Made by a program: the position numbers and the translations under genes | Notes under the pieces: model-generated | Seen by the model: the letters and a program-made list of their open reading frames with translations, nothing else | The model's database searches: none | Told to the model about the DNA's origin: nothing | From: Hydractinia symbiolongicarpus | Lineage: Eukaryota > Cnidaria > Hydrozoa > Anthoathecata > Hydractiniidae | Assembly (NCBI RefSeq): GCF_029227915.1 | Contig: NC_079887.1 | Location: 26,039,650-26,103,649, forward strand | DNA: 64,000 nt | Direction: 5' to 3' | Part shown: positions 36,601-50,400 of the stretch, piece after piece | Position numbering within the stretch: the first letter of the stretch is position 1 | Layout: the number at the start of each line of letters is the position of its first letter

Positions 36601-36700
36601 TTTACGGGAAATCGCGGGTTTTCGTTTGCCGGCGATTAAACTTCTTTTATTCAGCGTCTCATCAAAAATGAAAACATTTTTGAAAACTACAAGTCTCATG
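32512..36700. repeat. 13-mer duplication, period 2,635 bp, built from 7-mer plus 6-mer
   Basis: Corresponding monomers lie 2,635 bp apart (32,512 to 35,147; 32,918 to 35,553; 33,121 to 35,756; CCGTTGATTAAAC at 33,791 and 36,426). The landmark CTTTCCTTGTATAC falls at 33,519, 34,938 and 36,154, splitting the unit into 1,419 bp (7 monomers) and 1,216 bp (6 monomers). The pair of CTGCAG sites from TTTTCTGCAGCG is specific to this block. Confidence 0.85.
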
Positions 36701-39700
36701 CGTTTTAGTGGTGAAAAAAAAATTTAAAAAATCGTTCGGGAAATGAGTTTACTCCCTGGGTACTTTCTTTGTATACATTCGACTATACGGGCCAAGCCCC
36801 GGATTTACGGGAAAACGCGGGATTTCGTTTGCCGGCGATTAAACCTCTTTCATTAAGCGTCTCATCAAAAATGAAAACATTTTTGAAAACTACAAGTCTC
36901 ATGCGTTTTAGTGGTGAAATAATAATTTAAAAAATCGTTTGGGAAATGAATTTACACCCTGGGTACTCTCTTTGTATACTTTTGACTATACGGGCCGAGT
37001 CCGGGATTTACGGGAAATCGCGGGTTTTCGTTTGCCGGCGATTAAACTTCTTTTATTCAGCGTCTCATCAAAAATGAAAACATTTTTAAAAATTACAAGT
37101 CTTATGCGTTTTAGTGGTGAAAAAATAATTTAAAAAATCGTTCTGGAAATGAGTTTACTCCCTGGGTACTTTCTTTGTATACTTTTGACTATACGGGCCG
37201 AGTCCGTGATTTAGGGAAATTGCAGGTTTTCGTTTGCCGGCGATTAAACCTCTTTCATTAAGCGTCTCATCAAAAATGAAAACATTTTTGAAAACTACAA
37301 GTCTCATGCGTTTTAGTGGTGAAAAAATAATTTCAAAAATCGTTCGGGAAATGAGTTTACTCCCTGGGTACTTTCTTTGTATACTTTTGACTATACGGCC
37401 GAGTCCGGGATTTACGGGAAATCGCGGAATTTCGTTTGCCGCCGATTAAACTGCTTTTATTCAGCGTCTCATCAAAAATGAAAACATTTTTAAAAACTAC
37501 AAGTCTTATGCGTTTTAGTGGTGAAAAAATAATTTAAAAAATCGTTCTGGAAATGAGTTTACTCACAGGATACTTTCTTTGTATACATTCGACTATACGT
37601 GCCAAGCCCGGGATTTACGGGAAATCGCGGGTTTTCGTTTGCCGGCGATTAAACTTCTTTTATTCAGCGTCTCATCAAAAATGAAAACATTTTTGAAAAC
37701 TACAAGTCTCATGCGTTTTAGTGGTGAAAAAAAATTTAAAAAATCGTTCGGGAAATGAGTTTACTCCCTGGGTACTTTCTTTGTATACATTGGACTATAC
37801 GGGCCAAGCCCCGGATTTACGGGAAAACGCGGGATTTCGTTTGCCGGCGATTAAACCTCTTTCATTAAGCGTCTCATCAAAAATGAAAACATTTTTGAAA
37901 ACTACAAGTCTCATGCGTTTTAGTGGTGAAATAATAATTTAAAAAATCGTTTGGGAAATGAATTTACACCCTGGGTACTCTCTTTGTATACTTTTGACTA
38001 AACGGGCCGAGTCCGAGATTTACGGGAAATCGCGGGTTTTCGTTTGCCGGCGATTAAACTTCTTTTATTCAGCGTCTCATCAAAAATGAAAACATTTTTA
38101 AAAATTACAAGTCTTATGCGTTTTAGTGGTGAAAAAATAATTTAAAAAATCGTTCTGGAAATGAGTTTACTCCCTGGGTACTTTCTTTGTATACTTTTGA
38201 CTATACGGGCCGAGTCCGGGATTTAGGGAAATTGCAGGTTTTCGTTTGCCGGCGATTAAACTGCTTTTAGTCAGCGTCTCATCCAAAATGAAAACATTTT
38301 TGAAAACTACAAGTCTCATGCGTTTTAGTGGTGAAAAAATAATTTCAAAAATCGTTCGGGAAATGAGTTTACTCCCTGGGTACTTTCTTTGTATACTTTT
38401 GACTATACGGGACGAGTCCGGGATTTACGGGAAATCGCGGATTTTCGTTTGCCGCCGATTAAACTGCTTTTATTCAGCGTCTCATCAAAAATTAAAACAT
38501 TTTTAAAAACTACAAGTCTTATGCGTTTTAGTGGTGAAAAAATAATTTAAAAAATCGTGCTGGAAATGAGTTTACTCACAGGGTACTTTCTTTGAATACA
38601 TTCGACTATACGTGCCAAGCCCGGGATTTACGGGAAATCGCGGGTTTTCGTTTGCCGGCGATTAAACTTCTTTTATTCAGCGTCTCATCAAAAATGAAAA
38701 CATTTTTGAAAACTACAAGTCTCATGCGTTTTAGTGGTGAAAAAAAAATTTTAAAAATCGTTCGGGAAATGAGTTTACTTCCTGGGTACTTTCTTTGTAT
38801 ACATTCGACTATACGGGCCAAGCCCCGGATTTACGGAAAAACGCGGGATTTCGTTTGCCGGCGATTAAACCTCTTTCATTAAGCGTCTCATCAAAAATGA
38901 AAACATTTTTGAAAACTACAAGTCTCATGCGTTTTAGTGGTGAAATAATAATTTAAAAAATCGTTTGGGAAATGAATTTACACCCTGGGTACTCTCTTTG
39001 TATACATTCGACTATACGTGCCAAGCCCGGGATTTACGGGAAATCGCGGGTTTTCGTTTGCCGGCGATTAAACTTCTTTTATTCAGCGTCTCATCAAAAA
39101 TGAAAACATTTTTGAAAACTACAAGTCTCATGCGTTTTAGTGGTGAAAAAAAAATTTAAAAAATCGTTCATGAAATGAGTTTACTCCCTGGGTACTTTCT
39201 TTGTATACATTCGACTATACGGGCCAAGCCCCGGATTTACGGGAAAACGCGGGATTTCGTTTGCCGGCGATTAAACCTCTTTCATTAAGCGTCTCATCAA
39301 AAATGAAAACATTTTTGAAAACTACAAGTCTCGTGCGTTTTAGTGGTGAAATAATAATTTAAAAAATCGTTTGGGAAATGAATTTACACCCTGGTACTCT
39401 CTTTGTATACTTTTGACTATACGGGCCGAGTCCGGGATTTACGGGAAATCGCGGAATTTCGTTTGCCGCCGATTAAACTGCTTTTATTCAGCGTCTCATC
39501 AAAAATGAAAATATTTTTAAAAACTACAAGTCTTATGCGTTTTAGTGGTGAAAAAATAATTTAAAAAATCGTTCTGGAAATGAGTTTACTCACAGGGTAC
39601 TTTCTTTGTATACATTCGAATATACGTGCCAAGCCCGGGATTTACGGGAAATCGCGGGTTTTCGTTTGCCGGCGATTAAACTTCTTTTATTCAGCGTCTC

Positions 39701-42000
39701 ATCAAAAATGAAAACATTTTTAAAAACTACAAGTCTCATGCGTTTTAGTGGTGAAAAAAAAATTTAAAAAATCGTTCGGGAAATGAGTTTACTCCCTGGG
39801 TACTTTCTTTGTATACATTCGACTATACGGGCCAAGCCCCGGATTTACGCGAAAACGCGGGATTTCATTTGCCGGCGATTAAACCTCTTTCATTAAGCGT
39901 CTCATCAAAAATGAAAACATTTTTGAAAACTACAAGTCTCATGCGTTTTAGTGGTGAAATAATAATTTAAAAAATCGTTCTGGAAATGAGTTTACTCCCT
40001 GGGTACTTTCTTTGTATACTTTTGACTATACGGGCCGAGTCCGGGATTTAGGGAAATTGCAGGTTTTCGTTTGCCGGCGATTAAACTGCTTTTAGTCAGC
40101 GTCTCATCCAAAATGAAAACATTTTTGAAAACTACAACTCTCATGCGTTTTAGTGGTGAAAAAATAATTTCAAAAATCGTTCGGGAAATGAGTTTACTCC
40201 CTGGGTACTTTCTTTGTATACTTTTGACTATACGGGCCGAGTCCGGGATTTACGGGAAATCGCGGATTTTCGTTTGCCGCCGATTAAACTGCTTTTATTC
40301 AGCGTCTCATCAAAAATGAAAACATTTTTGAAAACTACAACTCTCATGCGTTTTAGTGGTGAAAAAATAATTTCAAAAATCGTTCGGGAAATGAGTTTAC
40401 TCCCTGGGTACTTTCTTTGTATACTTTTGACTATACGGGCCGAGTCCGGGATTTACGGGAAATCGCGGATTTTCGTTTGCCGCCGATTAAACTGCTTTTA
40501 TTCAGCGTCTCATCAAAAATGAAAACATTTTTAAAAACTACAAGTCTTATGCGTTTTAGTGGTGAAAAAATAATTTAAAAAATCGTTCGGGAAATGAGTT
40601 TACTCCCTGGGTACTTTCTTTGTATACTTTTGACTATACGGGCCGAGTCCGGGATTTAGGGAAATTGCAGGTTTTCGTTTGCCGGCGATTAAACTGCTTT
40701 TAGTCAGCGTCTCATCCAAAATGAAAACATTTTTGAAAACTACAACTCTCATGCGTTTTAGTGGTGAAAAAATAATTTCAAAAATCGTTCGGGAAATGAG
40801 TTTACTCCCTGGGTACTTTCTTTGTATACTTTTGACTATACGGGCCGAGTCCGGGATTTACGGGAAATCGCGGATTTTCGTTTGCCGCCGATTAAACTGC
40901 TTTTATTCAGCGTCTCATCAAAAATGAAAACATTTTTAAAAACTACAAGTCTTATGCGTTTTAGTGGTGAAAAAATAATTTAAAAAATCGTTCTGGAAAT
41001 GAGTTTACTCACAGGGTACTTTCTTTGTATACATTCGACTATACGTGCCAAGCCCGGGATTTACGGGAAATCGTGGGTTTTCGTTTGCCGGCGATTAAAG
41101 TTCTTTTATTCAGCGTCTCATCAAAAATGAAAACATTTTTGAAAACTACAAGTCTCATGCGTTTTAGTGGTGAAAAAAAAATTTAAAAAATCGTTCGGGA
41201 AATGAGTTTACTCCCTGGGTACTTTCTTTGTATACATTCGACTATACGGGCCAAGCCCCGGATTTACGGGAAAACGCGGGATTTCGTTTGCCGGCGATTA
41301 AACCTCTTTCATTAAGCGTCTCATCAAAAATGAAAACATTTTTGAAAACTACAAGTCTCATGCGTTTTAGTGGTGAAATAATAATTTAAAAAATCGTTTG
41401 GGAAATGAATTTACACCCTGGGTACTCTCTTTGTATACTTTTGACTATACGGGCCGAGTCCGGGATTTACGGGAAATCGCGGGTTTTCGTTTGCCGGCGA
41501 TTAAACTTCTTTTATTCAGCGTCTCATCAAAAATGAAAACATTTTTAAAAATTACAAGTCTTATGCGTTTTAGTGGTGAAAAAATAATTTAAAAAATCGT
41601 TCTGGAAATGAGTTTACTCCCTGGGTACTTTCTTTGTATACTTTTGACTATACGGGCCGAGTCCGGGATTTAGGGAAATTGCAGGTTTTCATTTGCCGGC
41701 GATTAAACTGCTTTTAGTCAGCGTCTCATCCAAAATGAAAACATTTTTGAAAACTACAAGTCTCATGCGTTTTAGTGGTGAAAAAATAATTTAAAAAATC
41801 GTTCGGGAAATGAGTTTACTCCCTGGGTACTTTCTTTGTTTACTTTTGACTATACGGGCCAAGCCCGGGATTTACGGGAAATCGCGGGTTTTCGTTTGCC
41901 GGCGATTAAACTTCTTTCATTCAGCGTCTCATCAAAAATGAAAACATTTTTGAAAACTACAAGTCTTATGCGTTTTAGTGGTGAAAGAATAATTTAAAAA
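36700..42000. repeat. Domain with TTTACACCCTGGG landmark, gaps of 5, 5, 2 and 10 monomers
   Basis: The landmark ACACCCTGGG (36,954; 37,966; 38,980; 41,413; ACACCCTGGTAC at 39,386) has gaps of 1,012, 1,014, 406 and 2,027 bp. The linked variants GTTTGGGAAATGAATT and GGGTACTCTC mark the same monomers. A second landmark, TTTTAGTCAGCG (TAGTCA at 38,268, 40,093, 40,701, 41,715), gives gaps of 9, 3 and 5 monomers. The domain bridges the b/c-rich left part and the g-rich right part. Confidence 0.8.
40071..41286. repeat. 3-mer duplication, period 608 bp
   Basis: The TAGTCA landmark at 40,093 and 40,701 and the monomers around it repeat at 608 bp. The variant CTACAACTCTCATG (G to C in CAAGTC) is found in three monomers near 40,135, 40,336 and 40,740 and nowhere else that I noticed. 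A neighbouring single-monomer copy, about 203 bp away, accounts for the third. The tract is short and looks recent. Confidence 0.75.
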
Positions 42001-42570
42001 ATCGTTCTGGAAATGAGTTTACTCACAGGGTACTTTCTTTGTATACATTCGACTATACGGGCTAAGCCCGGGATTTACGCGAAATCGCGGGATTTCGTTT
42101 TCCGGCGATTAAACCTCTTTCATTAAGCGTCTCATCAAAAATAAAAACATTTTTGAAAACTACAAGTCTCATGCGTTTTAGTGGTGAAAAAAAAATTTAA
42201 AAAATCGTTTGGGAAATGAGTTTACTCCCTGGGTACTTTCTTTGTATACTTTTGACTATACGGGCCAAGCCGGGATTTACGGAAATCGCGGGTTTTCGTT
42301 TGCCGGCGATTAAACTTCTTTTATTCAGCGTCTCATCAAAAATGAAAACATTTTTAAAAACTACAAGTCCCATGGGTTTTAGTGGTGAAAAAATAATTTA
42401 AAAATCGTTCTGGAAATGAGTTTACTCACAGGGTACTTTCTTTGTATACATTCGACTATACGTGCCAAGCCCGGGATTTACGGGAAATCGCGGGTTTTCG
42501 TTTGCCGGCGATTAAACTTCTGTTATTCAGCGTCTCATCAAATATGAAAACATTTTTAAAAACTACAAGT

Positions 42571-45380
42571 CTCATGGGCTTTAGTGGTGAAAAAATAATT
42601 TAAAAAATCGTTCTGGAAATGAGTTTACTCACAGGGTACTTTCTTTGTATACATTCGACTATACGTGCCAAGCCCGGGATTTACGGGAAATCGCGGGTTT
42701 TCGTTTGCCGGCGATTAAACTTCTTTTATTCAGCGTCCCATCAAAAATGAAAACATTTTTGAAAACTACAAGTCTCATGCGTTTTTCTGGTGAAAAAATA
42801 ATTTAAAAAATCGTTCGGGAAATGAGTTTACTCCCTGGGTACTTTCTTTGTATACATTCGACTATACGGGCCAAGCCCCGGATATACGGGAAAACGCGGG
42901 ATTTCGTTTGCCGGCGATTAATCCTCTTTCATTAAGCGTCTCATCAAAAATGAAAACATTTTTGAAAACTACAAGTCTCATGCGTTTTAGTGGTGAAAAA
43001 ATAATTTAAAAAATCGTTCGGGAAATGAGTTTACTCCCTGGGTACTTTCTTTGTATACTTTTGACTATACGGGCCGAGTCCGGGATTTACGGGAAATCGC
43101 GGGTTTTCGTTTGCCGGAGATTAAACTTCTTTTATTCAGCGTCTCATCAAAAATGAAAACATTTTTGAAAACTCCAAGTCTTATGCGTTTTAGTGGTGAA
43201 AGAATAATTTAAAAAATCGTTCTGGAAATGAGTTTACTCACAGGGTACTTTCTTTGTATACATTCGACTATACGGGCTAAGCCCGGGATTTACGGGAAAT
43301 CGCGGGTTTTCGTTTTCCGGCGATTAAACCTCTTTCATTAAGCGTCTCATCAAAAATGAAAACATTTTTGAAAACTACAAGTCTCATGCGTTTTAGTGGT
43401 GAAAAAAAAATTTAAAAAATCGTTCTGGAAATGAGTTTATTCACAGGGTACTTTCTTTGTATACATTCGACTATACGGGCCAAGCCCGGGATTTACGGGA
43501 AATCGCGGGTTTTCGTTTTCCGGCGATTAAACCTCTTTCATTAAGCGTCTCATCAAAAATGAAAACATTTTTGAAAACTACAAGTCTCATGCGTTTTAGT
43601 TTTGAAAAAAAAATTTAAAAAATCGTTCGGGAAATGAGTTTACTCCCTGGGTACTTTCTTTGTATACATTCGACTATACGGGCCAAGCCCCGGATATACG
43701 GGAAAACGCGGGATTTCGTTTGCCGGCGATTAAACCTCTTTCATTAAGCGTCTCATCAAAAATGAAAACATTTTTAAAAACTACAAGTCTCATGCGTTTT
43801 AGTGGTGAAAAAATAATTTAAAAAATCGTTCGGGAAATGAGTTTACTCCCTGGGTACTTTCTTTGTATACTTTTGACTATACGGGCCGAGTCCGGGGTTT
43901 ACGGGAAATCGCGGGTTTTCGTTTGCCGGCGATTAAACTTCTTTTATTCAGCGTCTCATCAAATATGAAAACATTTTTAAAAACTACAAGTCTCATGGGC
44001 TTTAGTGGTGAAAAAATAATTTAAAAAATCGTTCTGGAAATGAGTTTACTCACAGGGTACTTTCTTTGTATACATTCGACTATACGTGCCAAGCCCGGGA
44101 TTTACGGGAAATCGCGGGTTTTCGTTTGCCGGCGATTAAACTTCTTTTATTCAGCGTCCCATCAAAAATGAAAACATTTTTGAAAACTACAAGTCTCATG
44201 CGTTTTTCTGGTGAAAAAATAATTTAAAAAATCGTTCGGGAAATGAGTTTACTCCCTGGGTACTTTCTTTGTATACATTCGACTATACGGGCCAAGCCCC
44301 GGATATACGGGAAAACGCGGGATTTCGTTTGCCGGCGATTAATCCTCTTTCATTAAGCGTCTCATCAAAAATGAAAACATTTTTGAAAACTACAAGTCTC
44401 ATGCGTTTTAGTGGTGAAAAAATAATTTAAAAAATCGTTCGGGAAATGAGTTTACTCCCTGGGTACTTTCTTTGTATACTTTTGACTATACGGGCCGAGT
44501 CCGGGATTTACGGGAAATCGCGGGTTTTCGTTTGCCGGAGATTAAACTTCTTTTATTCAGCGTCTCATCAAAAATGAAAACATTTTTGAAAACTCCAAGT
44601 CTTATGCGTTTTAGTGGTGAAAGAATAATTTAAAAAATCGTTCTGGAAATGAGTTTACTCACAGGGTACTTTCTTTGTATACATTCGACTATACGGGCTA
44701 AGCCCGGGATTTACGGGAAATCGCGGGTTTTCGTTTTCCGGCGATTAAACCTCTTTCATTAAGCGTCTCATCAAAAATGAAAACATTTTTGAAAACTACA
44801 AGTCTCATGCGTTTTAGTGGTGAAAAAAAAATTTAAAAAATCGTTCTGGAAATGAGTTTATTCACAGGGTACTTTCTTTGTATACATTCGACTATACGGG
44901 CCAAGCCCGGGATTTACGGGAAATCGCGGGTTTTCGTTTTCCGGCGATTAAACCTCTTTCATTAAGCGTCTCATCAAAAATGAAAACATTTTTGAAAACT
45001 ACAAGTCTCATGCGTTTTAGTTTTGAAAAAAAAATTTAAAAAATCGTTCGGGAAATGAGTTTACTCCCTGGGTACTTTCTTTGTATACATTCGACTATAC
45101 GGGCCAAGCCCCGGATATACGGGAAAACGCGGGATTTCGTTTGCCGGCGATTAAACCTCTTTCATTAAGCGTCTCATCAAAAATGAAAACATTTTTAAAA
45201 ACTACAAGTCTCATGCGTTTTAGTGGTGAAAAAATAATTTAAAAAATCGTTCGGGAAATGAGTTTACTCCCTGGGTACTTTCTTTGTATACTTTTGACTA
45301 TACGGGCCGAGTCCGGGGTTTACGGGAAATCGCGGGTTTTCGTTTGCCGGCGATTAAACTTCTTTTATTCAGCGTCTCAT
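42571..45380. repeat. 7-mer duplication, period 1,421 bp
   Basis: CTCATGGGCTTTAG at 42,571 and 43,992, and GATATACGGG at 42,881/44,302 and 43,693/45,114, are all 1,421 bp apart. The two copies share CGATTAATCCTC, TTTTTCTGGTG, GCCGGAGATTAAAC and AACTCCAAGTC. Similarity stops near 45,380, where a TTTTAGTAATGAAAA monomer replaces the expected CTCATGGGC monomer. Confidence 0.87.
43549..43751 (+). repeat. Representative monomer, type g (TTTTAGTTTTGAAAA / GGATATACGGG)
   Basis: 203 bp. Diagnostic sites are TTTTAGTTTTGAAAA (GG to TT in AGTGGTG), the nine-A run, and GGATATACGGG in place of GGATTTACGGG. This type is confined to about 43.5-61.4 kb, where it marks higher-order units. A further subtype there reads GCCAATCCCCGG. 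It is a right-arm-specific family derived from type b. Confidence 0.88.
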
Positions 45381-47437
45381 CAAAAATGAAAACATTTTTA
45401 AAAATTACAAGTCTTATGCGTTTTAGTAATGAAAAAATAATTTAAAAAATCGTTCTGGAAATGAGTTTACTCCCTGGGTACTTTCTTTGTATACTTTTGA
45501 CTATACGGGCCGAGTCCGGGATTTAGGGAAATCGCATGTTTTCGTTTGCCGGCGATTAAACTGCTTTTATTCAGCGTCTCATCCAAAATGAAAACATTTT
45601 TGAAAACTACAAGTCTTATGCGTTTTAGTGGTGAAAGAATAATTTAAAAAATCGTTCTGGAAATGAGTTTACTTACAGGGTACTTTCTTTGTATACATTC
45701 GACTATACGGGCTAAGCCCGGGATTTACGGGAAATCGCGGGTTTTCGTTTTCCGGCGATTAAACCTCTTTCATTAAGCGTCTCATCAAAAATGAAAACAT
45801 TTTTGAAAACTACAAGTCTCATGCGTTTTAGTGGTGAAAAAAAAATTTAAAAAATCGTTTGGGAATTGAGTTTACTCCCTGGGTACTTTCTTTGTATACA
45901 TTCGACTATACGGGCCAAGCCCCGGATTTACGGGAAATCGCAGGTTTTCGTTTGCCGGCGATTAAACTGCTTTTATTCAGCGTCTCATCAAAAATGAAAA
46001 CATTTTTGAAAACTACAAGTCTCATGCGTTTTAGTGGTGAAAAAATAATTTAAAAAATCGTTTGGGAAATGAGTTTACTCCCTGGGTACTTTCTTTGTAT
46101 ACTTTTGACTATACGAGCCAAGCCGGGATTTACGGAAATCGCGGGTTTTCGTTTGCCGGCGATTAAACTTCTTTTATTCAGCGTCTCATCAAAAATGAAA
46201 ACATTTTTGAAAACTACAAGTCTCATGCGTTTTACTGGTGAAAAAATAATTTAAAAAATCGTTCAGGAAATGAGTTTACTCCCTGGGTACTTTCTTTGTA
46301 TACTTTTGACTATACGGGCCAAGCCGGGATTTACGGGAAATCGCGGGTTTTCGTTTGCCGGCGATTAAACTTCTTTTATTCAGCGTCTCATCAAAAATGA
46401 AAACATTTTTGAAAACTACAAGTCTCATGCGTTTTAGTTTTGAAAAAAAAATTTAAAAAATCGTTCGGGAAATGAGTTTACTCCCTGGGTACTTTCTTTG
46501 TATACATTCGACTATACGGGCCAATCCCCGGATATACGGGAAAACGCGGGATTTCGTTTGCCGGCGATTAAACCTCTTTCATTAAGCGTCTCATCAAAAA
46601 TGAAAACATTTTTGAAAACTACAAGTCTCATGCGTTTTAGTGGTGAAAAAATAATTTAAAAAATCGTTTGGGAAATGAGTTTACTCCCTGGGTACTTTCT
46701 TTGTATACTTTTGACTATACGGGCCGAGTCCGGGATTTACGGGAAATCGCGGGTTTTCGTTTGCCGGCGATTAAACTTCTTTTATTCAGCGTCTCATCAA
46801 AAATGAAAACATTTTTAAAAATTACAAGTCTTATGCGTTTTAGTGGTGAAAAAATAATTTAAAAAATCGTTCTGGAAATGAGTTTATTCCCTGGGTACTT
46901 TCTTTGTATACTTTTGACTATACGGGCCGAGTCCGGGATTTAGGGAAATCGCAGGTTTTTGTTTGCCGGCGATTAAACTGCTTTTATTCAGCGTCTCATC
47001 CAAAATGAAAACATTTTTGAAAACTACAAGTCTCATGCGTTTTAGTGGTGAAAAAAAAATTTAAATAATCGTTCGGGAAATGAGTTTACTCCCTGGGTAC
47101 TTTCTTTGCATACTTTTGACTATACGGGCCGAGTCCGGGGTTTACGGGAAATCGCGGGTTTTCGTTTTCCGTCGATTAAACCTCTTTCATTAAGCGTCTC
47201 ATCAAAAATGAAAACATTTTTGAAAACTACAAGTCTCATGCGTTTTAGTTTTGAAAAAAAAATTTAAAAAATCGTTCGGGAAATGAGTTTACTCACAGGG
47301 TACTTTCTTTGTATACATTCAACTATACGTGCCAAGCCCGGGATTTACGGGAAATCGCGGGTTTTCGTTTGCCGGCGATTAAACTTCTGTTATTCAGCGT
47401 CTCATCAAATATGAAAACATTTTTAAAAACTACAAGT
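43992..47437. repeat. 17-mer higher-order repeat, copy 1 (3,446 bp)
   Basis: Starts at the CTCATGGGCTTTAG landmark at 43,992, which returns at 47,438. Internal positions 45,859, 46,069 and 46,668 return at 49,305, 49,515 and 50,114, all 3,446 bp later. It contains the second 7-mer copy, the TTTTAGTAATGAAAA monomer, the CTATACGAGCC monomer and the TTTTACTGGTG monomer. Confidence 0.87.
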
Positions 47438-50400
47438 CTCATGGGCTTTAGTGGTGAAAAAATAATTTAAAAAATCGTTCTGGAAATGAGTTTACTCACA
47501 GGGTACTTTCTTTGTATACATTCGACTATACGTGCCAAGCCCGGGATTTACGGGAAATCGCGGGTTTTCGTTTGCCGGCGATTAAACTTCTTTTATTCAG
47601 CGTCTCATCAAAAATGAAAACATTTTTGAAAACTACAAGTCTCATGCGTTTTTCTGGTGAAAAAATAATTTAAAAAATCGTTCGGGAAATGAGTTTACTC
47701 CCTGGGTACTTTCTTTGTATACATTCGACTATACGGGCCAAGCCCCGGATATACGGGAAAACGCGGGATTTCGTTTGCCGGCGATTAATCCTCTTTCATT
47801 AAGCGTCTCATCAAAAATGAAAACATTTTTGAAAACTACAAGTCTCATGCGTTTTAGTGGTGAAAAAATAATTTAAAAAATCGTTCGGGAAATGAGTTTA
47901 CTCCCTGGGTACTTTCTTTGTATACTTTTGACTATACGGGCCGAGTCCGGGATTTACGGGAAATCGCGGGTTTTCGTTTGCCGGCGATTAAACTTCTTTT
48001 ATTCAGCGTCTCATCAAAAATGAAAACATTTTTGAAAACTACAAGTCTTATGCGTTTTAGTGGTGAAAGAATAATTTAAAAAATCGTTCTGGAAATGAGT
48101 TTACTCACAGGGTACTTTCTTTGTATACATTCGACTATACGGGCTAAGCCCGGGATTTACGGGAAATCGCGGGTTTTCGTTTTCCGGCGATTAAACCTCT
48201 TTCATTAAGCGTCTCATCAAAAATGAAAACATTTTTGAAAACTACAAGTCTCATGCGTTTTAGTGGTGAAAAAAAAATTTAAAAAATCGTTCTGGAAATG
48301 AGTTTATTCACAGGGTACTTTCTTTGTATACATTCGACTATACGGGCCAAGCCCGGGATTTACGGGAAATCGCGGGTTTTCGTTTTCCGGCGATTAAACC
48401 TCTTTCATTAAGCGTCTCATCAAAAATGAAAACATTTTTGAAAACTACAAGTCTCATGCGTTTTAGTTTTGAAAAAAAAATTTAAAAAATCGTTCGGGAA
48501 ATGAGTTTACTCCCTGGGTACTTTCTTTGTATACATTCGACTATACGGGCCAAGCCCCGGATATACGGGAAAACGCGGGATTTCGTTTGCCGGCGATTAA
48601 ACCTCTTTCATTAAGCGTCTCATCAAAAATGAAAACATTTTTAAAAACTACAAGTCTCATGCGTTTTAGTGGTGAAAAAATAATTTAAAAAATCGTTCGG
48701 GAAATGAGTTTACTCCCTGGGTACATTCTTTGTATACTTTTGACTATACGGGCCGAGTCCGGGGTTTACGGGAAATCGCGGGTTTTCGTTTGCCGGCGAT
48801 TAAACTTCTTTTATTCAGCGTCTCATCAAAAATGAAAACATTTTTAAAAATTACAAGTCTTATGCGTTTTAGTAATGAAAAAATAATTTAAAAAATCGTT
48901 CTGGAAATGAGTTTACTCCCTGGGTACTTTCTTTGTATACTTTTGACTATACGGGCCGAGTCCGGGATTGAGGGAAATCGCATGTTTTCGTTTGCCGGCG
49001 ATTAAACTGCTTTTATTCAGCGTCTCATCCAAAATGAAAACATTTTTGAAAACTACAAGTCTTATGCGTTTTAGTGGTGAAAGAATAATTTAAAAAATCG
49101 TTCTGGAAATGAGTTCACTTACAGGGTACTTTCTTTGTATACATTCGACTATACGGGCTAAGCCCGGGATTTACGGGAAATCGCGGGTTTTCGTTTTCCG
49201 GCGATTAAACCTCTTTCATTAAGCGTCTCATCAAAAATGAAAACATTTTTGAAAACTACAAGTCTCATGCGTTTTAGTGGTGAAAAAAAAATTTAAAAAA
49301 TCGTTTGGGAATTGAGTTTACTCCCTGGGTACTTTCTTTGTATACATTCGACTATACGGGCCAAGCCCCGGATTTACGGGAAATCGCAGGTTTTCGTTTG
49401 CCGGCGATTAAACTGCTTTTATTCAGCGTCTCATCAAAAATGAAAACATTTTTGAAAACTACAAGTCTCATGCGTTTTAGTGGTGAAAAAATAATTTAAA
49501 AAATCGTTTGGGAAATGAGTTTACTCCCTGGGTACTTTCTTTGTATACTTTTGACTATACGAGCCAAGCCGGGATTTACGGAAATCGCGGGTTTTCGTTT
49601 GCCGGCGATTAAACTTCTTTTATTCAGCGTCTCATCAAAAATGAAAACATTTTTGAAAACTACAAGTCTCATGCGTTTTACTGGTGAAAAAATAATTTAA
49701 AAAATCGTTCAGGAAATGAGTTTACTCCCTGGGTACTTTCTTTGTATACTTTTGACTATACGGGCCAAGCCGGGATTTACGGGAAATCGCGGGTTTTCGT
49801 TTGCCGGCGATTAAACTTCTTTTATTCAGCGTCTCATCAAAAATGAAAACATTTTTGAAAACTACAAGTCTCATGCGTTTTAGTTTTGAAAAAAAAATTT
49901 AAAAAATCGTTCGGGAAATGAGTTTACTCCCTGGGTACTTTCTTTGTATACATTCGACTATACGGGCCAATCCCCGGATATACGGGAAAACGCGGGATTT
50001 CGTTTGCCGGCGATTAAACCTCTTTCATTAAGCGTCTCATCAAAAATGAAAACATTTTTGAAAACTACAAGTCTCATGCGTTTTAGTGGTGAAAAAATAA
50101 TTTAAAAAATCGTTTGGGAAATGAGTTTACTCCCTGGGTACTTTCTTTGTATACTTTTGACTATACGGGCCGAGTCCGGGATTTACGGGAAATCCCGGGT
50201 TTTCGTTTGCCGGCGATTAAACTTCTTTTATTCAGCGTCTCATCAAAAATGAAAACATTTTTAAAAATTACAAGTCTTATGCGTTTTAGTGGTGAAAAAA
50301 TAATTTAAAAAATCGTTCTGGAAATGAGTTTACTCCCTGGGTACTTTCTTTGTATACTTTTGACTATACGGGCCGAGTCCGGGATTTAGGGAAATCGCAG

